From Chitinophaga pinensis (GTDB taxonomy: Bacteria > Pseudomonadota > Gammaproteobacteria > Burkholderiales > SG8-41), in the NCBI GenBank assembly GCA_943329075.2, contig CALQCM020000041.1, positions 1-37,940 on the forward strand: a DNA stretch of 37,940 bases. The letters run 5' to 3'. The notes beneath the pieces were generated by a model. That model did no database searches, was not told where the DNA came from, and saw nothing but the letters and a program-made list of their open reading frames with translations. Positions 34,651 to 37,940 of the stretch are shown here, in pieces. The number at the start of each line of letters is the position of its first letter. Position 1 is the stretch's first letter. Both the position numbers and the translations under genes were made by a program.

Positions 34651-34900
34651 AGTAGAGGTTGCCCCAGTCGTTTGAACAGAACTCGTCTGCCGAATACTTT
34701 TCGTGCTAATTGATGGAAAATTTGATGCGGGAATTAATTTGAGAATAACGTGATCTCGTCGATCTGCTGCTATTCAATTAATCCGATTGCGTCGTTGACA
34801 CGCTCAAATTAGTTGTATAAGTTTTGACCCTAATATTTTGCTCGGAATCAAGCGGTTAGTATCCTCTGGCCGCAGTTCAATAAATGCATTGGAGGGGTAA

Positions 34901-35515
34901 ATGGACGCCATCAGCAGCGGTCTCGCGACGTTGGTTAATCCACTTGGACAGGTGGAAATCAGGCAGCTTTCATTGGCGCGGCGCCTGAACACCTTGAGCG
35001 GCAAGAGGGTTGGTCTAATCAACACAGGCAAGCCTAGTATCGAGCATTTTCTTGGTGAAATTGAGCGAATGTTGTGTGCCAACTATTCCGACATTCAAAT
35101 TTGCAATGTTCGCAAGGACTTTACCTCTGCAAAACCGATTGCCCATGAGTTAGATGACAAAGTCGACGTTACCATTAGTGCTTGGGGCGACTGAGGCGCA
35201 TGTGCGTCGTGGAGTGTCCACGACTCAGATTATCTAGAACGTCGAGGCGTGCCGACGTCAACGGTCATTACGTCTGCGTTCCTGAACCACGCTCTGGCGG
35301 CGGCAAAGCATTTGCATAACGATGGATTGCCTCTTGTGGTGCCTCCGCATCCGCTGTATGACCTGTCGCCTGATCTATTGCGCCAGCTGGCGCAATGCGC
35401 TTATCCACATATCATTCAGCAACTCACCCAAGAGGTGGCGGAAAGTTCTGTGCTGCGAGTAAATTTTCAACGCCCACCGAAACAGTCAGGCGTTGGCGAG
35501 AAGGAGGTCGAATGA
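34901..35515 (+). CDS. UGSC-type selenoprotein, copy 2 (Sec98, U-G-A-C motif)
   Basis: One 204-residue protein read through TGA at 35192-35194, again codon 98. It reads AWGD, then Sec, then GACASWSVHDSDYLERRGVP and on to a TGA at 35513-35515. The motif is U98-G-A-C101. Compared with copy 1 it shares NPLG, VRKxFTSxK, LxDKV, AWGD, SWxxHDS and PPHPLYDL blocks, but differs at well over half of the positions before the Sec codon. Two diverged copies keeping both the TGA and 106 or more open codons after it argue strongly against a nonsense mutation. GGAGGGG precedes the ATG. No signal peptide. It overlaps the next gene by ATGA. The genome must supply SelA, SelB, SelD and tRNA-Sec from outside this window. 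Confidence 0.88.
35206..35224 (+). promoter_or_regulatory. bacterial SECIS candidate, copy 2
   Basis: Stem GUCGUGG (35206-35212) pairs with CCACGAC (35218-35224) around the loop AGUGU, which starts 18 nt after the UGA and has G as its second base. Stem, spacing and loop length are identical to copy 1, while the loop sequence and the bases between UGA and stem differ. That is the pattern expected of an RNA element kept by selection. Confidence 0.75.
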
Positions 35516-36606
35516 GTGCGGCACAGCCCGAAGAGCGTTTTCTCCAGGTGGAAGATTCCTGGGAGGCAATTAATCGTTGGTTCTATGAGCGTGACATGAC
35601 CGATGGGCTGCCGATCGTTCCGCCGACGCAGGCACGAGTCGCCGCAATGGTTGATTATGCAGAGCAAAAACTTGGTTATTCAGGCATGGATAGTGTTGGG
35701 ACGCTCGAGCCTAGACGGGGCGTTGCAACCATAGAGAAAATTGCTGCAAATGCAGTAATGGCCGGTTGTGAGCCAGAGTACATGCCGGTTTTAATTGCCT
35801 CAGTGCAGGCGATTTCGGATCCAAGGTTCAATCTTTACGCGGTGCAAACCTCAACGCACAACACATCTGCTTTGCCAATTGTAAATGGTCCGATAGCTAA
35901 AGCAATCGACCTTAACTGGGGTTACAACTCGACGGGTAGCCGTTGGCGAAGTACCGCAACTATTGGACGCGCATTGCGCCTGATTATGGCTAATATCGGC
36001 GGGACTCCAGGCGCCATCAATATACATACGCAGGGACATATCGCAAGATACGACGCCTGCATTGCTGAAAATGAGGAAGAGAATCCGTGGAATCCGCTAC
36101 ATGTGGAGCGAGGGTTTTCATCTGATACCAGCGTGGTCACTGTATTCCCGGCATGTCCGGCAGCAATGATCGACGAGCGCGGTGCGAGCAAGAGTGGAAA
36201 AGACTTGCTTAAGACATTTTCTCTTTCTATCGCTTATGTCGGTAATCGCAATACTTCTGGTGAGGGTGAGCCGCTGCTGATCCTCTGCCCTCAACACGCG
36301 CGGATGCTTGCGGACGGGGGATACAGCAAAGCGGACGTGAAGAGATTTTTATGGGAAAGAGCAAGGGTGCCTTACGGTGACATCCCGGAGGGTATAAGGA
36401 TCAGCCTAAGCGAAACGAACAAGAAATTCTACGCTGACGTGGATCCGAAATACGGTATCCCATTTGCCGGCCGACCAGAGGACATAGTCATTGTAGTTAT
36501 GGGCGGCAAAGGGACACATAGCCTATCTGTACAAACGATACTTGGGGCGCAAAGTATTTCAGCCCCGATACTTCGGAAGGACGGCACCCCCTTTGTGGTG
36601 CAGTGA
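35512..36606 (+). CDS. selenoprotein-associated 364-residue conserved protein, function unknown, copy 2
   Basis: A 364-residue protein, the same length as copy 1 and alignable with essentially no gaps; identity is well over half by eye. The start at 35512 overlaps the selenoprotein stop (ATGA), after AAGGAGG. Conserved blocks: WFYERDMTDGLPIVPPTQAR, GVATIEKIAANAVMAGC (Cys86), TSTHNTSALPIVNGPI (His116), STATIGRALRLIMANIGGTP, NIHTQGHIAR, CIAENEEENPW, VFPACPAAMID (Cys215) and VVMGGKGTHSLSVQT. The partner protein is much more conserved between the cassettes than the selenoprotein. I cannot name its function. Confidence 0.85.
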   Translation: MSAAQPEERFLQVEDSWEAINRWFYERDMTDGLPIVPPTQARVAAMVDYAEQKLGYSGMDSVGTLEPRRGVATIEKIAANAVMAGCEPEYMPVLIASVQAISDPRFNLYAVQTSTHNTSALPIVNGPIAKAIDLNWGYNSTGSRWRSTATIGRALRLIMANIGGTPGAINIHTQGHIARYDACIAENEEENPWNPLHVERGFSSDTSVVTVFPACPAAMIDERGASKSGKDLLKTFSLSIAYVGNRNTSGEGEPLLILCPQHARMLADGGYSKADVKRFLWERARVPYGDIPEGIRISLSETNKKFYADVDPKYGIPFAGRPEDIVIVVMGGKGTHSLSVQTILGAQSISAPILRKDGTPFVVQ

Positions 36607-36774
36607 AGATTAGTGCGAGTTCGATGACGCCGATGGTATGCGTTTCTAATGGGTTTGTGCCAAGCTAGAGACCAGTATCCTTGGTGGGCGAGCCGGTGGT
36701 GCGGGAATGTTCTCGTGCAAACGAAGCAAGGTATCGAATTGTCCCGTTGGCACTTCGACAATTTGGAGTGAACT

Positions 36775-37764
36775 ATGAATGTAGAGAAACTGGTAGTTTC
36801 AAGGCTCTTGTGCATTGTGTTTGGATGTCTAGCATTGGCGCCTCACGGCGTGGTGGGGCAGGGCTATCCGAGTCGCCCTGTGCGCGTAGTGGTGGGCTTC
36901 GTCCCAGGGGGAACAACAGACACCGTGGCAAGGTTAGTTGCGCAAAAACTAAATGAGAACTTTGGCCAAGGGTTTATTGTTGATACCCGCGCAGGTGCGG
37001 GTGGGAATATTGCGACTGAACAGGTGAGTAAAGCGCCGCCCGATGGGAACACTCTCCTAATTTTCTCTGCCGCTGCAACTGTTAATCAAAGTCTCTATAA
37101 GAACCTCACTTTCGATGTTCGGACAGATCTTGCGCCGATCAGCCTCCTCATCACGGCGCCGCACATTCTGGTCGTAGATGCTTCAATGCCAATCAAGACG
37201 ACTTTAGAACTTATTCAATACGGCAAAAAACGACAAGGTCAGCTAAATTTTGCCAACGCAGGCAACGGTTCATCCGCTCACCTGGCCGCCGTGCTCTTCG
37301 CATCCAATGCGAAGCTCGAAATTGTTCAAGTTCCATACAAGGGAGCAACTCCGGCCATGACCGATTTGCTGGCGGGGCAGACGCATGCAATGTTCACCGA
37401 CATGGTGGTGGGACGACCGCACGTCATTTCAGGCAAGCTGCGCGCATTAGCAACTTCGTTGCCGGCAGGTAAGCGGTCAACGCTGATGCCAGAACTTCCC
37501 GCGATTTCCGATGGAGCGTTGCCCGGCTTTGAATCCGGCACGTGGATCGGCTTTGCGGCGCCAGCGGGCACGGCGCGTCCTATAGTCGAAAGGCTCAATG
37601 CCGAGTCGGTGAAAGCATTCGGCGCTCCCGACGTCCGTGAAAAAGTTGCGGTGCTTGGACTTGAAATCGTCGCAAGCTCTTCCGAGACGTTTGCAGGGAT
37701 TATTCGTGCCGACGTCGACAAATGGTCGAAAATCGTTAAGCAGGCTAGGATTGGCGTTGATTAG
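36775..37764 (+). CDS. TTT-type periplasmic receptor (Bug family) after the second selenoprotein cassette
   Basis: A 329-residue Bug/TctC receptor. The signal peptide is LLCIVFGCLALAPHGVVGQ. Blocks: YPSRPVRVVVGFVPGGTTD, IVDTRAGAGGNIATEQV, PPDGNTLLIFS (Asn in place of the usual Tyr), VQVPYKGATPAMTDLLAG, MPELPAISDGALPGFE and IRADVDKWSKIVKQ. GGAG lies just before the ATG. The gap from the 364-residue protein gene is 168 bp, so it may be on the same transcript or have its own promoter. The order selenoprotein, 364-residue protein, Bug receptor repeats the first cassette. Confidence 0.9.
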   Translation: MNVEKLVVSRLLCIVFGCLALAPHGVVGQGYPSRPVRVVVGFVPGGTTDTVARLVAQKLNENFGQGFIVDTRAGAGGNIATEQVSKAPPDGNTLLIFSAAATVNQSLYKNLTFDVRTDLAPISLLITAPHILVVDASMPIKTTLELIQYGKKRQGQLNFANAGNGSSAHLAAVLFASNAKLEIVQVPYKGATPAMTDLLAGQTHAMFTDMVVGRPHVISGKLRALATSLPAGKRSTLMPELPAISDGALPGFESGTWIGFAAPAGTARPIVERLNAESVKAFGAPDVREKVAVLGLEIVASSSETFAGIIRADVDKWSKIVKQARIGVD

Positions 37765-37872
37765 GCAGGTAACCAAAATTTCACAGCAGATCTAGTGTAG
37801 TGCTTTGTAATTAATGGAACTAAAAACGATTCGTCGAATCCATGAATTATGAGATTTACTTTGGGGACGGCG

Positions 37873-37940
37873 ATGCGCGTGGCAAGTGCGATTGAACTGG
37901 ACGACACGCAACGGGAGAGACTCGTGAAGCTGGCGCATTC
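37873..37940 (+). mobile_element. start of an IS630-type transposase gene, cut by the window edge
   Basis: The frame opens MRVASAIELDDTQRERLVKL and runs off the window. This matches the N-terminus of IS630-family transposases, which commonly begin MRVAxxIxLxxxxRxxLE. GGGGACGG lies just upstream. The element's left end should lie in the AT-rich stretch after 37764, but I could not define the terminal repeat. It closes the window with an IS, as IS debris opens it. Confidence 0.65.

Overview
The window looks like a catabolic or accessory segment of a betaproteobacterial (Burkholderiales-type) chromosome. The main reason is the density of periplasmic Bug-type receptors of the tripartite tricarboxylate transporter (TTT) system: ten intact genes and two remnants. 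They are interleaved with MmgE/PrpD proteins (3), family III CoA-transferases (3 genes, 4 domains), CysB/Cbl-like LysR regulators (3), a tricarballylate-dehydrogenase-like flavoprotein, a crotonase, a MaoC-type hydratase, an amidohydrolase and an Old Yellow Enzyme-type reductase. No TctA or TctB membrane subunit is visible, so the receptors are orphans here. IS remnants (IS3-, IS256- and IS630-like) lie at both edges and at internal joints, which suggests a region assembled by duplication and IS-mediated rearrangement.

Layout. 0-0.54 kb: IS debris. 0.54-6.9 kb: MmgE/PrpD, Bug (minus), tcuA-like flavoprotein, broken Bug, alpha/beta hydrolase (minus), Bug. 7.4-14.3 kb: a LysR gene divergent from an operon of MaoC-type hydratase, two-domain CoA-transferase, CoA-transferase and Bug. 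14.3-14.5 kb: Bug remnant cut by an IS256-type end. 14.6-19.6 kb: a minus-strand operon (crotonase, Bug, amidohydrolase, CoA-transferase) divergent from a second LysR. 19.8-25.9 kb: two MmgE/PrpD genes, two Bug genes and a ModA-like binding protein. 25.9-31.8 kb: a third LysR divergent from a selenoprotein operon. 32.2-34.3 kb: two Bug genes. 34.4-34.7 kb: IS3 remnant. 34.9-37.8 kb: a second selenoprotein cassette. The right edge holds the start of an IS630-type transposase.

The most notable content is a pair of UGSC-type selenoprotein genes (26995-27630 and 34901-35515) that automated gene calling would break. Each has an in-frame TGA at codon 98 inside a U-G-x-C redox motif. Each TGA is followed after exactly 18 nt by the loop of a hairpin with an identical 7-bp stem, a good bacterial SECIS candidate. 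Each gene then overlaps, by ATGA, a 364-residue protein of unknown function, and a Bug receptor gene follows. The same three-gene cassette occurs twice, diverged; the first copy also carries an OYE-type reductase and a divergent LysR gene. My inference is that the selenoprotein, the 364-residue partner and the receptor act on a common imported substrate. The substrate and the reaction cannot be read from the sequence.
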